DNA of 64,000 nt. Origin: Pseudomonas sp. CROZ-RG-20F-R04-15 (lineage in GTDB: Bacteria > Pseudomonadota > Gammaproteobacteria > Pseudomonadales > Pseudomonadaceae). The translations under genes were made by a program, and so were the position numbers. Positions 7,837-15,832 of the stretch are shown here, piece after piece. The stretch covers positions 186,001-250,000 of the forward strand of contig NZ_JAKNQL010000007.1 of the NCBI RefSeq assembly GCF_022662375.1, given 5' to 3'. Below the pieces are notes generated by a model. The model ran no database searches. It had not been told where the DNA came from and saw nothing but the letters and a program-made list of their open reading frames with translations. The stretch's first letter is position 1, and every line of letters begins with the position of its first letter.

Positions 7837-9233
7837 ACGCGGGTTTCTTCGGTGATCGCCTGCGCCAGTCGTTGCACTGCGTGGCCGATGTTCTTGTCCC
7901 AATCGAGGCTATAGCTCAGGCGCAGGTGTTGTTTCCAGGCGCCTTGCTGGCTGAAGATTTCGCCGGGGGCGATGACAATCCGCTCGGCCAGCAGGCGCTC
8001 GAACACCCGTTGCATGTCGATCGGACGCACAGCCTTGAGCCAGAAGCTCGCACCGCCCTGTGGGGCGACTACCTGCCACTGACCGTTACCGTGTTCTTCC
8101 AGCAAGGTCTGTAGCTGTTGCATGCGCTTGCGCAACAGTGCTCGCAGGGTGGTCAGGTGCTGGTCGATGCGCCTGGAGCTGTAGAGTCTGGCAATCGCTT
8201 TCTGCCGCATCGGCGAGAGGCGAAATCCGCGCTGCATAAACAGTCGATGAAATTGCGCGGCCTGCTGGCGACACAGCACGTAGCCGTACGGCGCTTCGCC
8301 GCCAATAATCTTGTCGAATGTCGAGAACACCAGCAGCTTGTCCGGATCGGCAAAGTCGCGATAACGCGCGGCTGACTTGGAGAAACTCAACTCGCCCCAC
8401 GTGTCGTTTTCGAACAGCCAGATTTCCCGCTCGGCCAGCCAGCAACAGATCTGCTGTTTATCCTGCGCCGGCATCAACTGGCCTTGGGGAATATTCACCG
8501 TGGAGGAGAGCACCGCCAGCCGTATCGGTTCGCGCTTGAGCAGTTCGTTCAGCGTGGGCAGATCGAAGCGGCCGTCTTCACCGAGGGGCACTTCGATGAC
8601 ACGAATGTTGGCGGCCTGCAATTGGCGCAGAATCGCCCACGAGCAGGGCGACTCTACCAACGCCACGCTGCCGCCTAGATTCAAGGCACTGAGTGATAAT
8701 TCCAGCACGCTACGGAGGTCCGCGCCGATGTACACCTGCTCGGCCTGCCAATGGCTGTGTGCGGAACGGGTGTAGTGTTCGGCCAGCACTGCGCGCAGTT
8801 CCGGCTCGCCGAATGGCTGATAGAGCGGTGCATTCGAGGGCGGGTATTGGCGAGTCAGCTCACGCTCCATCATCAACAACGGCCCCTGCAGCGACAGCAG
8901 CATTGCCGGGGCATCGCTGCTCAGCGCCAGAATGCCGGGCTGACGGGCGCTGGCGAAGACGTGGTCCAGCAGATTGCCGGAGTTGGCCGTCACAGGCGCC
9001 GCCGGTAGTGGTCGGGTGAAATAGCCGAATCTGGCTTTGGCGTAAATTCGGCCCTCGTCTTCGAGCAGTGCATAGGCGTATTTGGTCGTCGACACCGAAA
9101 CGCCGAGTCGCAGGGCCAGTTGTCGCAGGGACGGCAGTTTCTGCTCAGTCGTGCCACTGGCCGCCTCGATCAGGCCTAGGAGGTAGTGGTAGACCGTCTG
9201 ATAGGCGAATGAAGCGTCCTTGCGTACCGTCAA
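7824..9233 (-). CDS. MocR/GntR-type PLP-dependent transcriptional regulator
   Basis: A 469-residue fusion. Residues about 10-75 are a GntR winged helix ([21 protein letters not shown]). The rest is a class I aminotransferase fold, with Asp277 (FENDTWG) and the PLP Lys308 ([10 protein letters not shown]) in the expected places. MocR-type proteins sense an amine or PLP-linked ligand and usually control a neighbouring gene. Here the neighbours are convergent panB and the co-oriented P-loop kinase gene, so the target is unclear. Internal aldimine chemistry looks possible because the Lys is intact. Confidence 0.85.
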   Translation of the reverse strand: MTVRKDASFAYQTVYHYLLGLIEAASGTTEQKLPSLRQLALRLGVSVSTTKYAYALLEDEGRIYAKARFGYFTRPLPAAPVTANSGNLLDHVFASARQPGILALSSDAPAMLLSLQGPLLMMERELTRQYPPSNAPLYQPFGEPELRAVLAEHYTRSAHSHWQAEQVYIGADLRSVLELSLSALNLGGSVALVESPCSWAILRQLQAANIRVIEVPLGEDGRFDLPTLNELLKREPIRLAVLSSTVNIPQGQLMPAQDKQQICCWLAEREIWLFENDTWGELSFSKSAARYRDFADPDKLLVFSTFDKIIGGEAPYGYVLCRQQAAQFHRLFMQRGFRLSPMRQKAIARLYSSRRIDQHLTTLRALLRKRMQQLQTLLEEHGNGQWQVVAPQGGASFWLKAVRPIDMQRVFERLLAERIVIAPGEIFSQQGAWKQHLRLSYSLDWDKNIGHAVQRLAQAITEETRVYSP

Positions 9234-9251
9234 TGCTGCTCTCCTTGAATG

Positions 9252-9803
9252 TCAGCGCGTCAGCGTCGGGTGCATTGAGGTATTGGCGACATCGGGCAGT
9301 TCAGCCAGAAATTCCGAAATCTGCTGCCTACTGCGCAAGTGAATGACTGGAATCTGCAGCCCGACGGTAACACGCATCGCCTCGATGCCGGGGCGATTGA
9401 CCCGGTCAAAATTCCACACGTACTTCAGGAACTGCAAAAACGCGCGGTCCAGCCGCTCGGTGCAGCCAACCGGCAGATCAGCGCGTGGGCGATTCAGTGC
9501 GCTGCGCAGCATGACCCGTTTCATGCAGGTCAGCCGCGGCGTATCCAGCCAGATAACCAGGTCGGCGCGGGGCAATCGCAGATCGAAGGTTCGGCGCGAA
9601 TAATTGCCTTCACAGATCCAGGTATCGCCCGCCACGGCTTGGCGAACCCGTTCGCGGAACGCTTCATTGTCCGGCTCAACCCAGCCCGCCTCCCAGAACA
9701 GCGGGTCGAGGTGAACCACTGGCAAGTTCAGACGCCGGCCGATTTCGCGGGCGAGGGTGGATTTTCCGCTGCCCGAGTTGCCCAGAATGACGATGCGTTG
9801 CAT
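9252..9803 (-). CDS. P-loop kinase-like protein (topology modulation/FlaR-like)
   Basis: A 183-residue P-loop protein with Walker A GNSGSGKST (residues 8-16), then a substrate-lid type region (HLDPLFWEAGW, WICEGNYSRRTFD). It matches the adenylate-kinase-like AAA proteins often annotated as DNA topology modulation proteins, though a nucleotide or metabolite kinase role is more in line with the fold. The ATG at 9803 has AAGGG 8 bases upstream; an in-frame TTG two codons earlier was rejected. It lies 18 bases upstream of the MocR-type gene and may be co-transcribed with it. Confidence 0.75.
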   Translation of the reverse strand: MQRIVILGNSGSGKSTLAREIGRRLNLPVVHLDPLFWEAGWVEPDNEAFRERVRQAVAGDTWICEGNYSRRTFDLRLPRADLVIWLDTPRLTCMKRVMLRSALNRPRADLPVGCTERLDRAFLQFLKYVWNFDRVNRPGIEAMRVTVGLQIPVIHLRSRQQISEFLAELPDVANTSMHPTLTR

Positions 9804-9848
9804 GTGCAAATCCCTTGCTGCAAAAAGTCGGCAAGTCTAAATCAAGCG

Positions 9849-10907
9849 TCACCGCAATTCTGAAAAAAAACGCTCTGGGCGGCACGATTCAAGGGCCGCA
9901 GAGGACTGGTGATCCAGCAGCTCTTCACTGGCGAGGCGCCCAACGATTGCCGCCAGCGTTACACCGGGATGCATCGCGCAAACGTAAACTCCACCGACCC
10001 CAGGCAAGTAACCGACAACGGGGAGGCCATCAGCGGGCATGGGCCGAAGCCCGACGGCGACGGTTTGCGGCGCAATGGAAACTACCCCGTGAAGTTCTTT
10101 GCGTATGGTTTCGGCGGTTTGCCGGGCGATGTCTCTCGGTGAGTTGCCTGGCGTCTCTCCCCAATAATCTTCAGCGGCCAACAACGTGCCGTCGGCACTT
10201 TGCCGAATCTCCATGCCGGGGCTGGAGATGATGCCTTTGACCAGGCCCTGCTGGGTCTTGTAGCGGATGAAAATGGCGGGCGAGGCTTCGATGGGCAGGG
10301 AGGCGTTGAGCATCCGTGTTAACTGCCGGGTGCCAGTCCCTGCGGCAAGCACAACAAGGTCAGCATCAAAGGTGCCCGCTGTGGTTTCAACGCCGGTGAC
10401 ATCTGCGTTGCAGGTTTTGATAGCGGTCACTCGGGTTTGCGTGAGCAATTGCGCCCCCAGCGCCCGGGCTCCTGCAATCAATGCATGAGTGGCCTGCACG
10501 GCGTCGAGCGCACCTTCGTCAGCGCGAAATAACGCGCACGGTGGGAGATTTTTCAGATTGGGTTCGCGGGCAAGCACCTCGGCAGACGATAACAATGTCG
10601 CCGACGCCGGATACTCTGCTGATTCGCTGTACGACAGTGCTCCGGTCCAGCGAATCTGCAAATCCGGCAGCTCGGTTTCGAGTCGTCGGTATGCTTCTAT
10701 GGCCATACCGCGCAACTGCGCAATCGGATCAGCGCCGGTGTGCGTGGTATTGATCCAGGCGAAAGAGCGTCCCGTCACGCCGCTGGCAATCTCGCCGTCC
10801 TCGATCAACGTGACCTGCGCACCTTTGCCGGACAGGTGATACGCAAGAGAGGCACCGACGATGCCTGCACCCACCACCACAATTCGCCCACGTGTTTTCT
10901 GTTTCAT
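9849..10907 (-). CDS. FAD-dependent oxidoreductase (D-amino-acid oxidase/DadA family)
   Basis: A 352-residue DAO-family flavoprotein. The N-terminal dinucleotide motif is VVVGAGIVGASLAYHL (residues about 9-24). The C-terminal FAD-closing block is VGLRPMPADGLPVVGYLPG. A likely role is oxidation of a secondary amine or amino acid such as glycine/sarcosine or a D-amino acid; the substrate is not evident. AGGGAA precedes the ATG. Upstream is an intrinsic terminator belonging to the preceding transcript, so this gene likely has its own promoter in 10908-10967. Confidence 0.82.
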   Translation of the reverse strand: MKQKTRGRIVVVGAGIVGASLAYHLSGKGAQVTLIEDGEIASGVTGRSFAWINTTHTGADPIAQLRGMAIEAYRRLETELPDLQIRWTGALSYSESAEYPASATLLSSAEVLAREPNLKNLPPCALFRADEGALDAVQATHALIAGARALGAQLLTQTRVTAIKTCNADVTGVETTAGTFDADLVVLAAGTGTRQLTRMLNASLPIEASPAIFIRYKTQQGLVKGIISSPGMEIRQSADGTLLAAEDYWGETPGNSPRDIARQTAETIRKELHGVVSIAPQTVAVGLRPMPADGLPVVGYLPGVGGVYVCAMHPGVTLAAIVGRLASEELLDHQSSAALESCRPERFFSELR

Positions 10908-10967
10908 TTCAACATTCCCTGTTGTCGACGGCTGATCCTGCAGCAGGGAGACGCGGCGAGCAACCAG

Positions 10968-10992
10968 AAAAAAGCCCGGCCGAAGCCGGGCT
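10968..10992 (-). terminator. Intrinsic terminator on the minus strand
   Basis: AGCCCGGC-CGAA-GCCGGGCT forms an 8-bp GC-rich stem with a 4-base loop (10973-10992). It is followed on the minus strand by a run of six U (A-run at 10968-10973). It would end transcripts coming from the small membrane-protein gene at 11200-11403. Confidence 0.85.
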
Positions 10993-11009
10993 CGTACGCT
11001 GAAACCGGG

Positions 11010-11144
11010 CTAAGCGGCCATATTTCTCGCGGCCATTTGCCGTGCCAGTCCGTGGCGGATGCTCAATCGCTCTGGATCAAGGGCTCGCGACGTCACAGGT
11101 AAAAAGCCTTCGTGCAGCCTGCATGAAGAGGGCGTTGCTGGCAT
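11010..11144 (-). CDS. Doubtful 44-codon ORF between the PLDc_N gene and its terminator
   Basis: An ATG frame ending in RHGLARQMAARNMAA then TAG, placed between the membrane-protein gene and the terminator. There is no clear ribosome-binding site and I recognise no family. Its tail resembles a natural protein C-terminus, so it could be the remnant of a lost gene or a small protein. The rest of 10908-11199 shows nothing else. Confidence 0.2.
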   Translation of the reverse strand: MPATPSSCRLHEGFLPVTSRALDPERLSIRHGLARQMAARNMAA

Positions 11145-11199
11145 AGCAGATCACAGCTTCGTCAGTCGGCAAACCCCGCACCACGGCGAAAGCATCAGG

Positions 11200-11403
11200 T
11201 TACGACGCCGAATGCTGACTGACATGCTTGGGCCCCGCCAACGCCCAGGCAATCAAGCCGAACAATGGCACAAACACGATCAGCACAATCCACACGCCCT
11301 TATTGCTCGCTTTCCCCTCGCTCTTGCGCACCCGATTGATGGCCCAGAGTTCGATTAGCAGAAGAACTGCCGCCAGTACGATCCACACGGTTTCGATTTG
11401 CAT
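11200..11403 (-). CDS. PLDc_N-type small membrane protein
   Basis: A 67-residue protein with two hydrophobic helices (residues about 5-25 and 36-58) separated by a basic loop (NRVRKSEGKASNKG). This pattern is the phospholipase D nuclease N-terminal domain found as a stand-alone protein. AGGAGG sits 6 bases before the ATG. It may be the last gene of the btuB transcript (50 bases after the BtuF-like gene) and is followed by a strong terminator. Function unknown. Confidence 0.75.
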   Translation of the reverse strand: MQIETVWIVLAAVLLLIELWAINRVRKSEGKASNKGVWIVLIVFVPLFGLIAWALAGPKHVSQHSAS

Positions 11404-11453
11404 TGGCTACCTCCTGATGGTCTGTTCGTTAGGTGGCGTGGGGTGCGGCGGGT

Positions 11454-12374
11454 TCATTTATTTTTCTTCAAGGCGTTGAGCTGGCGGGCCAGTTCCAAAG
11501 CGACGCGGCCGCTGTTGAAGGTCGGCAGCAGATGGGTGAAAGGGATCTCGATGATGCGGTTCTCGCGTACCGCGCGCAGTTGTGACAACACCGGATCGTG
11601 GGTTAGCAGGTAGCGTTTGCGGCGCGCGGGAGACCATTCGGCGTCGGCCAGCAGAATCACGTCCGGGTCGCTGGCCAGCAGGGTTTCGCGGTTGACGGTG
11701 ACTCGATACAGATTGATCTCGGCGTACACATTGCGTGCCCCGGCGGCGGCCAGCAGCGGGGTGACAAAACCACGTCGGCCTTCGGTGTCTAGGCCTTTGA
11801 CTTCGCTGTCGAGATAGAACACTGACAGCGGTTTACCTGGAACGGCCAAGGCTCGGGCGCTGGCGAGATCGGCGTCCATTGCCTCGCTCAATTGCCGCGC
11901 TTGCGGCTGCTTGTGCAACAGCTTGCCCAGCGTCAGCAAGTCATTGCGTACATGCGCGAAATAATCCAGCGAATGCCCGTTGCAGGCCGACTCCAACAGA
12001 TACGAACCCACGCCATTACGCGCCAGCCCTGAGCGTGAAGTCACGCCGTCACCGAATGCCGTGGCAAACCCGCCGATCACCAGATCCGGTTTCTGTGCGT
12101 AAAGCACTTCGCTGGCCGGGTACTGCCGCGCGATCACCGGCACGCCGAAATACTCGGAAGGCCGCTGACCGGCATCGGTGTCATCCAGATAGGCCACGCC
12201 GACCAGCGCTGGCCCCGCACCCAGTGCCAGCACGAGATCCGCCGCATGCTGATTGAGCGCGACGATGCGCGAAGGCGCAGCGGCGCGCCAGTCCTCGCCG
12301 CAATTACGGAAATGGTCGGCGAACGCGGGCGCCGCGCAGAGCAGGGCGCTTAACAACAGCCACAACCGGCTCAT
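11454..12374 (-). CDS. BtuF-like periplasmic corrinoid-binding protein
   Basis: A 306-residue cluster A-II substrate-binding protein. It has a signal peptide (residues 1-19, cut after AFA) and the two-lobe family pattern (SRIVALNQHAADLVLALG; a domain linker; then PDVILLADAEW). It probably captures cobalamin or cobinamide in the periplasm after the outer-membrane receptor. Its ATG overlaps the ferredoxin stop as ATGA, and it belongs to the riboswitch-controlled operon. No BtuC or BtuD gene is present nearby, so the permease and ATPase must be encoded elsewhere. Confidence 0.8.
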   Translation of the reverse strand: MSRLWLLLSALLCAAPAFADHFRNCGEDWRAAAPSRIVALNQHAADLVLALGAGPALVGVAYLDDTDAGQRPSEYFGVPVIARQYPASEVLYAQKPDLVIGGFATAFGDGVTSRSGLARNGVGSYLLESACNGHSLDYFAHVRNDLLTLGKLLHKQPQARQLSEAMDADLASARALAVPGKPLSVFYLDSEVKGLDTEGRRGFVTPLLAAAGARNVYAEINLYRVTVNRETLLASDPDVILLADAEWSPARRKRYLLTHDPVLSQLRAVRENRIIEIPFTHLLPTFNSGRVALELARQLNALKKNK

Positions 12375-12730
12375 GTCCGCACCTTGATCAGCAGATCCGC
12401 GACAATTTCACCGCCCGCCAGATGCCCTTCGACCAGCCGCTGCACATCTTCATTGCTGCGCACGCCATACCAGCAGCGCTCCGGATACACCGTAACAATC
12501 GGCCCCAGATTGCACGGAAACTGGCAGTGCGTGCGGGTCAGCAACGCGCCGCCCGGGGTTTCGATGCGATCGTGCTCCAGCAGGTGCCGGCGCAAGGTTT
12601 TCCATAGCTGTTGGGCGCCGCGCTGGGTGCAGCGCGGGCCGGTGCAGAGAAACACATGGCGCGAATGCTCAGGCACGTGCGACCAGTCCGGGTGCGTGTC
12701 GACGCCGTCGACGGTTTTGATGTCACTCAT
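12371..12730 (-). CDS. Thioredoxin-like (2Fe-2S) ferredoxin of the cobalamin operon
   Basis: A 119-residue thioredoxin-like ferredoxin. The four likely cluster ligands are CTGPRC in the N-terminal half and CQFPC in the C-terminal half. Such proteins recur in cobalamin clusters of proteobacteria, where a redox role in corrinoid reduction or cobalt chelation is assumed. The ATG overlaps the btuB stop by one base and the stop overlaps the BtuF-like start, so the three genes are tightly coupled. Confidence 0.8.
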   Translation of the reverse strand: MSDIKTVDGVDTHPDWSHVPEHSRHVFLCTGPRCTQRGAQQLWKTLRRHLLEHDRIETPGGALLTRTHCQFPCNLGPIVTVYPERCWYGVRSNEDVQRLVEGHLAGGEIVADLLIKVRT

Positions 12731-14667
12731 CAGAAGCGGTACGTGTAGCGCACTTCGGAAGTGAACGGTCGGCCAAGGTTGTCGACGTTGCTCGAACGGC
12801 TGGTGACGTAATCGCGGTCGAACAGGTTTTCCACCAGCAGGCTCACGCGGTGTTGATGGGCATTGTCGAGGTAGCGATAAGCATCGGCGTCGACCACCGA
12901 ATAATTGCCGTACTCGACCTGCTTCGAACTTTTGATGTCGCGAATGTAGCGGATCGCAGCGCCGGCACCCCACAGACGATTTTCCGATTCATAACCGACC
13001 CGTGAACGGGCGAAGAAGCTCGGAATATCATTGATGCTCACACCGGTGCGCGACTCGGTGAGGTTGCGCGTCATGTCCGCTTGCAGGCTCCACTGATCGT
13101 TGAGCGCCAGTTTCGCGTCAGCCTCGAAACCGCGCATACGCACTTGGCCTTCACCGTTGACCCACTGAATGTCATCGAGGGTGATCAGGTCGTCGATCTT
13201 GCGTTTGAACAGGGTCACGCTGGCGCTGAATTCACGATCGAGCAAGAAGCCTTTGTAGTCGACACCCAGTTCCGCGTTGCGGCTTTTTTCCGGTTTGAGA
13301 TTACGGTTGCCGATCTCATCGCCCGGTTCGTTGACGAACAGCTGCTCGGCGTTCGGCAGTTTGTAGGCGCTGCCGTATTGACCGCGCACCGACCAGTTGT
13401 CGTTGAGGTCATACAGCGAAGTGAGCATGCCGACCGTGGCGCTGTCGCCACCGCTCATGGCCTCGTGGCGCACGCCGATACTCGGGTGCCAGTCGGGCAG
13501 GGCGTCGATCTGCGGGCGCAGTTGAGTGTAGAACGCGTGGGCCTCGGCCTTATCGTTGTCGATGATCAGCACATCGTCCTGGCCCTTGAACCACTGGTTG
13601 TCGCTGCCGAACACCAGCACATGGCCGCCGGGCAATTCAGCCTTGCCTTCGGCCTGCACGCCCCAGTCGGTGAAGCCCCAATAGTCGTTGTGGTTGATGA
13701 CGTTGGTGCCACCGCCGACGACGTTGTTGACCCGCGTGTAGCGGGTGTCCCAGTCGTTGATATGGCCTTTGACGAAATAGCTCAGACGCTCGTTGACGGT
13801 CTGCTCGAAGGTCGCCGTGGCGATCTGCTGCACGCGATCGTTGGTGGTCTTGTGGTTGTCGACCGGGCGGGCGAAGTCGAGATTGGCGTCGGCGTATTGG
13901 TAGAACAGCTCCAGCCGCGAATCATCGCCGAATGACTGAATCGCCTTGCCGCCGAAGGTGGTGACTTCGTAGGCGCGGTTTTTCCCTGAATCGTTTTTCA
14001 TGTCGCGGTTGCGATACGGCTGATAGCCGTCGGAGACGTTGTGGCTGACATACGCCAACAATCCGAGATCGCCGAATCCATTAGTGAAGATATTTTCGAC
14101 CCGCGCATCTTCGGTGGTGCCGCCGAAGCTGTCGACGCCCAGGTTGACCTCGCCAGAGGCTTTGCGCGATTGCGGGCTGCGGGTGACGAGGTTGATCACG
14201 CCGGAAACGGCCTGAGTGCCGAACAACAGACTCTGGCCACCCTTGAGTACTTCGATGCGCTCGATGGCGTTGGCCGGCAGAGTGTCCAGATAGAGGCCGC
14301 CGTACAGGCGATTGTTCAGGCGCACGCCGTCGAGCAGGATCAGCGTGTCGTCGTTGCGCCCGCCCAGCAGCGAATAGGTGCCGTAGTCGAACGGGCCGTT
14401 TTTCGGTGCTACGTACAGGCCGGGGATGAACATCTGCATCACGCGGCTGACATCGGCGCTGGGGCCGGCGCGCTCGATCTGCTCGCGGGTAACAATCTCG
14501 ACTTTGCTGCCGAACTTTGCCATGTCAGCGACAGTGGTGGACTCCACCGACGGTGCAGAAACGATTTGCTGGTTGAGTTCCAGTGGCGCGTCATCCGCCA
14601 GCAGCAGCGGGCTGAACAGACAGCCGAACAGAAAGGTTGGAGCCGAAGTGTAGAAAGGTCGAATCAT
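12730..14667 (-). CDS. btuB: TonB-dependent cobalamin receptor (BtuB-type)
   Basis: A 645-residue outer-membrane receptor. It has a signal peptide (about residues 1-23), a plug domain (EIVTREQIERAGPSADVSRVM, then LLGGRNDDTLILLDGVRLN and IERIEVLKGGQSLLFG), a 22-strand barrel region and a terminal aromatic signature (VRYTYRF). It should import cobalamin or precursors using TonB energy. The ATG at 14667 follows GAGAAG. Placement directly behind a cobalamin riboswitch strongly supports the substrate. First gene of the operon. Confidence 0.88.
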   Translation of the reverse strand: MIRPFYTSAPTFLFGCLFSPLLLADDAPLELNQQIVSAPSVESTTVADMAKFGSKVEIVTREQIERAGPSADVSRVMQMFIPGLYVAPKNGPFDYGTYSLLGGRNDDTLILLDGVRLNNRLYGGLYLDTLPANAIERIEVLKGGQSLLFGTQAVSGVINLVTRSPQSRKASGEVNLGVDSFGGTTEDARVENIFTNGFGDLGLLAYVSHNVSDGYQPYRNRDMKNDSGKNRAYEVTTFGGKAIQSFGDDSRLELFYQYADANLDFARPVDNHKTTNDRVQQIATATFEQTVNERLSYFVKGHINDWDTRYTRVNNVVGGGTNVINHNDYWGFTDWGVQAEGKAELPGGHVLVFGSDNQWFKGQDDVLIIDNDKAEAHAFYTQLRPQIDALPDWHPSIGVRHEAMSGGDSATVGMLTSLYDLNDNWSVRGQYGSAYKLPNAEQLFVNEPGDEIGNRNLKPEKSRNAELGVDYKGFLLDREFSASVTLFKRKIDDLITLDDIQWVNGEGQVRMRGFEADAKLALNDQWSLQADMTRNLTESRTGVSINDIPSFFARSRVGYESENRLWGAGAAIRYIRDIKSSKQVEYGNYSVVDADAYRYLDNAHQHRVSLLVENLFDRDYVTSRSSNVDNLGRPFTSEVRYTYRF

Positions 14668-14771
14668 TGTCTTCTCGAAAAGGATCTTCGCAGAAGAGCA
14701 TGCAGGAGAAGGCATCGCGCACAGCCAATACCGGCCCATGCCCGCCCACCGCAGGATTTTGCCAAACGAAA

Positions 14772-14945
14772 TTTCAGGCCGGTCTCCGGGCTTGCGCGTA
14801 TCGAGGCTTTCACCTTCCCATGGCCGTGCGGCCACAGTGGTGTATCGAAAGCATCACGCGCATACCGTTGCGGGGGCAGCACCGGACTTGTTCGAAAAGA
14901 ACGTACCGGTTTCCCGTTTCACCCCATGCACGGCGGCATGGGACA
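14772..14945 (-). promoter_or_regulatory. Adenosylcobalamin riboswitch upstream of btuB
   Basis: Read on the minus strand, the segment carries the classic conserved boxes in order: GGTGAAACGGGAA; the core GTGCTGCCCCCGCAACGGT; CCACTGTGG...GGGAAGG; and the B12 box AGCCCGGAGACCGGCCTG near 14778-14800. Family knowledge: ligand binding sequesters the ribosome-binding site or triggers termination of cobalamin-uptake genes. The aptamer ends about 100 bases before the btuB ATG, leaving room for the expression platform. Confidence 0.93.
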
Positions 14946-15054
14946 CCTGAAACTGGGCGGCATCTGAACACTCGACAGACCGTTCGTCAACTTGCCGATT
15001 ATCGGCTGGGGGGCGACGGCGATAGCCATGAGGATGTCTGCATACACCGCAATA

Positions 15055-15151
15055 CCCTGTAGGCCTTCGCCTGCTCGCGATAGCGGAGTGTCTGTACCGA
15101 ATAGGTTGACTGACACTGCGCAATCGCGAGCAGGCTCACTCCTACAGGGGA
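15055..15151. repeat. REP/REPIN: inverted pair of P. fluorescens-type REP sequences
   Basis: Left arm CCCTGTAGGCCTTCGCCTGC followed by TCGCGAT; right arm ATCGCGAGCAGGCTCACTCC followed by TACAGGG. The arms are inverted copies separated by about 35 bases. This is the REP doublet (REPIN) spread in intergenic DNA of P. fluorescens-group genomes and mobilised in trans by a RAYT transposase, which is not in this window. The rest of 14946-15257 holds only promoter-type sequence. Confidence 0.85.
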
Positions 15152-15216
15152 GTTGTGGTGAGCACAAGATTGGTGTGCAACCTGTCTGCCAGCATTGGCC
15201 GTCGAATCCTTGAAGG

Positions 15217-15234
15217 TTTAAAGTTGACTTCAAA
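15217..15234 (+). promoter_or_regulatory. Likely MerR-family operator upstream of the MerR gene
   Basis: TTTAAAG-TTGA-CTTCAAA is a near-perfect dyad (one mismatch) 23 bases before the MerR start codon. It matches the dyad TTAAAG-CTGA-CTTTAA at the flavin oxidoreductase promoter 2.6 kb away. It probably mediates autoregulation. Clear -35 and -10 boxes with MerR spacing are not obvious at this copy. Confidence 0.55.
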
Positions 15235-15257
15235 GTCATTTGCAGCTCAGGTCAATC

Positions 15258-15707
15258 ATGAAAATCGGCGAACTGGCAAAAATCAGCGGTCTGGCGCCTT
15301 CGCGCATCCGCTTCTATGAGGCGAGTGGGCTGATCAAGTCGGTCGGGCGCAAGGCCAACGGCTATCGCGATTACGCCCCGGAAACCGAGTGGATCCTGCA
15401 GATCATCACCGGCGCGCAGTCAGCGGGGTTTTCCCTCGAGGAAATCCGCCAGTTACTGCCGGTGAACGCGCAGGAATGGCAGCACGAAGAAATGCTGGTC
15501 GGGCTCAAACGCAAGGTCGAAGAAATCGAAATCCTCCAGCAACGCCTGGCGCATAACAAGGCGCAGTTGCTGCGGGTCATTCACGGCATCGAGAGCAAAC
15601 CCGCCGACGTCGGCTGTGCCGACAACGCGCAGTTGTTGATCAGCCAGATGCGTGAGGAGAAGGTGCCGGTAATTTCCGGCCTGCGTGTCATGGCCTCCGG
15701 GAAGTAA
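15258..15707 (+). CDS. MerR family transcriptional regulator
   Basis: A 149-residue regulator. Residues 1-70 are the MerR winged helix (KIGELAKISGLAPSRIRFYEASGLI). A long dimerisation helix (about 80-115) follows, then a short effector region with a single Cys (VGCADN). The ATG at 15258 starts exactly at the conserved MKIGELA block. Its operator-like dyad recurs at the promoter of the flavin oxidoreductase operon, the probable target. Effector unknown; an electrophile or redox signal is plausible given old-yellow-enzyme-like targets, but this is inference. Confidence 0.85.
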   Translation: MKIGELAKISGLAPSRIRFYEASGLIKSVGRKANGYRDYAPETEWILQIITGAQSAGFSLEEIRQLLPVNAQEWQHEEMLVGLKRKVEEIEILQQRLAHNKAQLLRVIHGIESKPADVGCADNAQLLISQMREEKVPVISGLRVMASGK

Positions 15708-15785
15708 AAGCGTATTGAAAGGCCGCCGTTTGACGGTGTTGGCCGATAGATTTAGAGACTCTAATTTGAGTTCACTGAGAGTCAA

Positions 15786-15820
15786 CGCTTGGCATCACTG
15801 TCATGAGAGGATGCCAAGCG
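15786..15820. terminator. Hairpin between the convergent MerR and KAP genes
   Basis: CGCTTGGCATC and GATGCCAAGCG form an 11-bp perfect stem with a 13-base loop, between two convergent stop codons. No T-run follows on either side. A smaller palindrome TTAGAGACTCTAA lies at 15752-15764. It may serve as a bidirectional terminator or mark the edge of the inserted gene. Confidence 0.5.
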
Positions 15821-15832
15821 GGTATGAGATAG

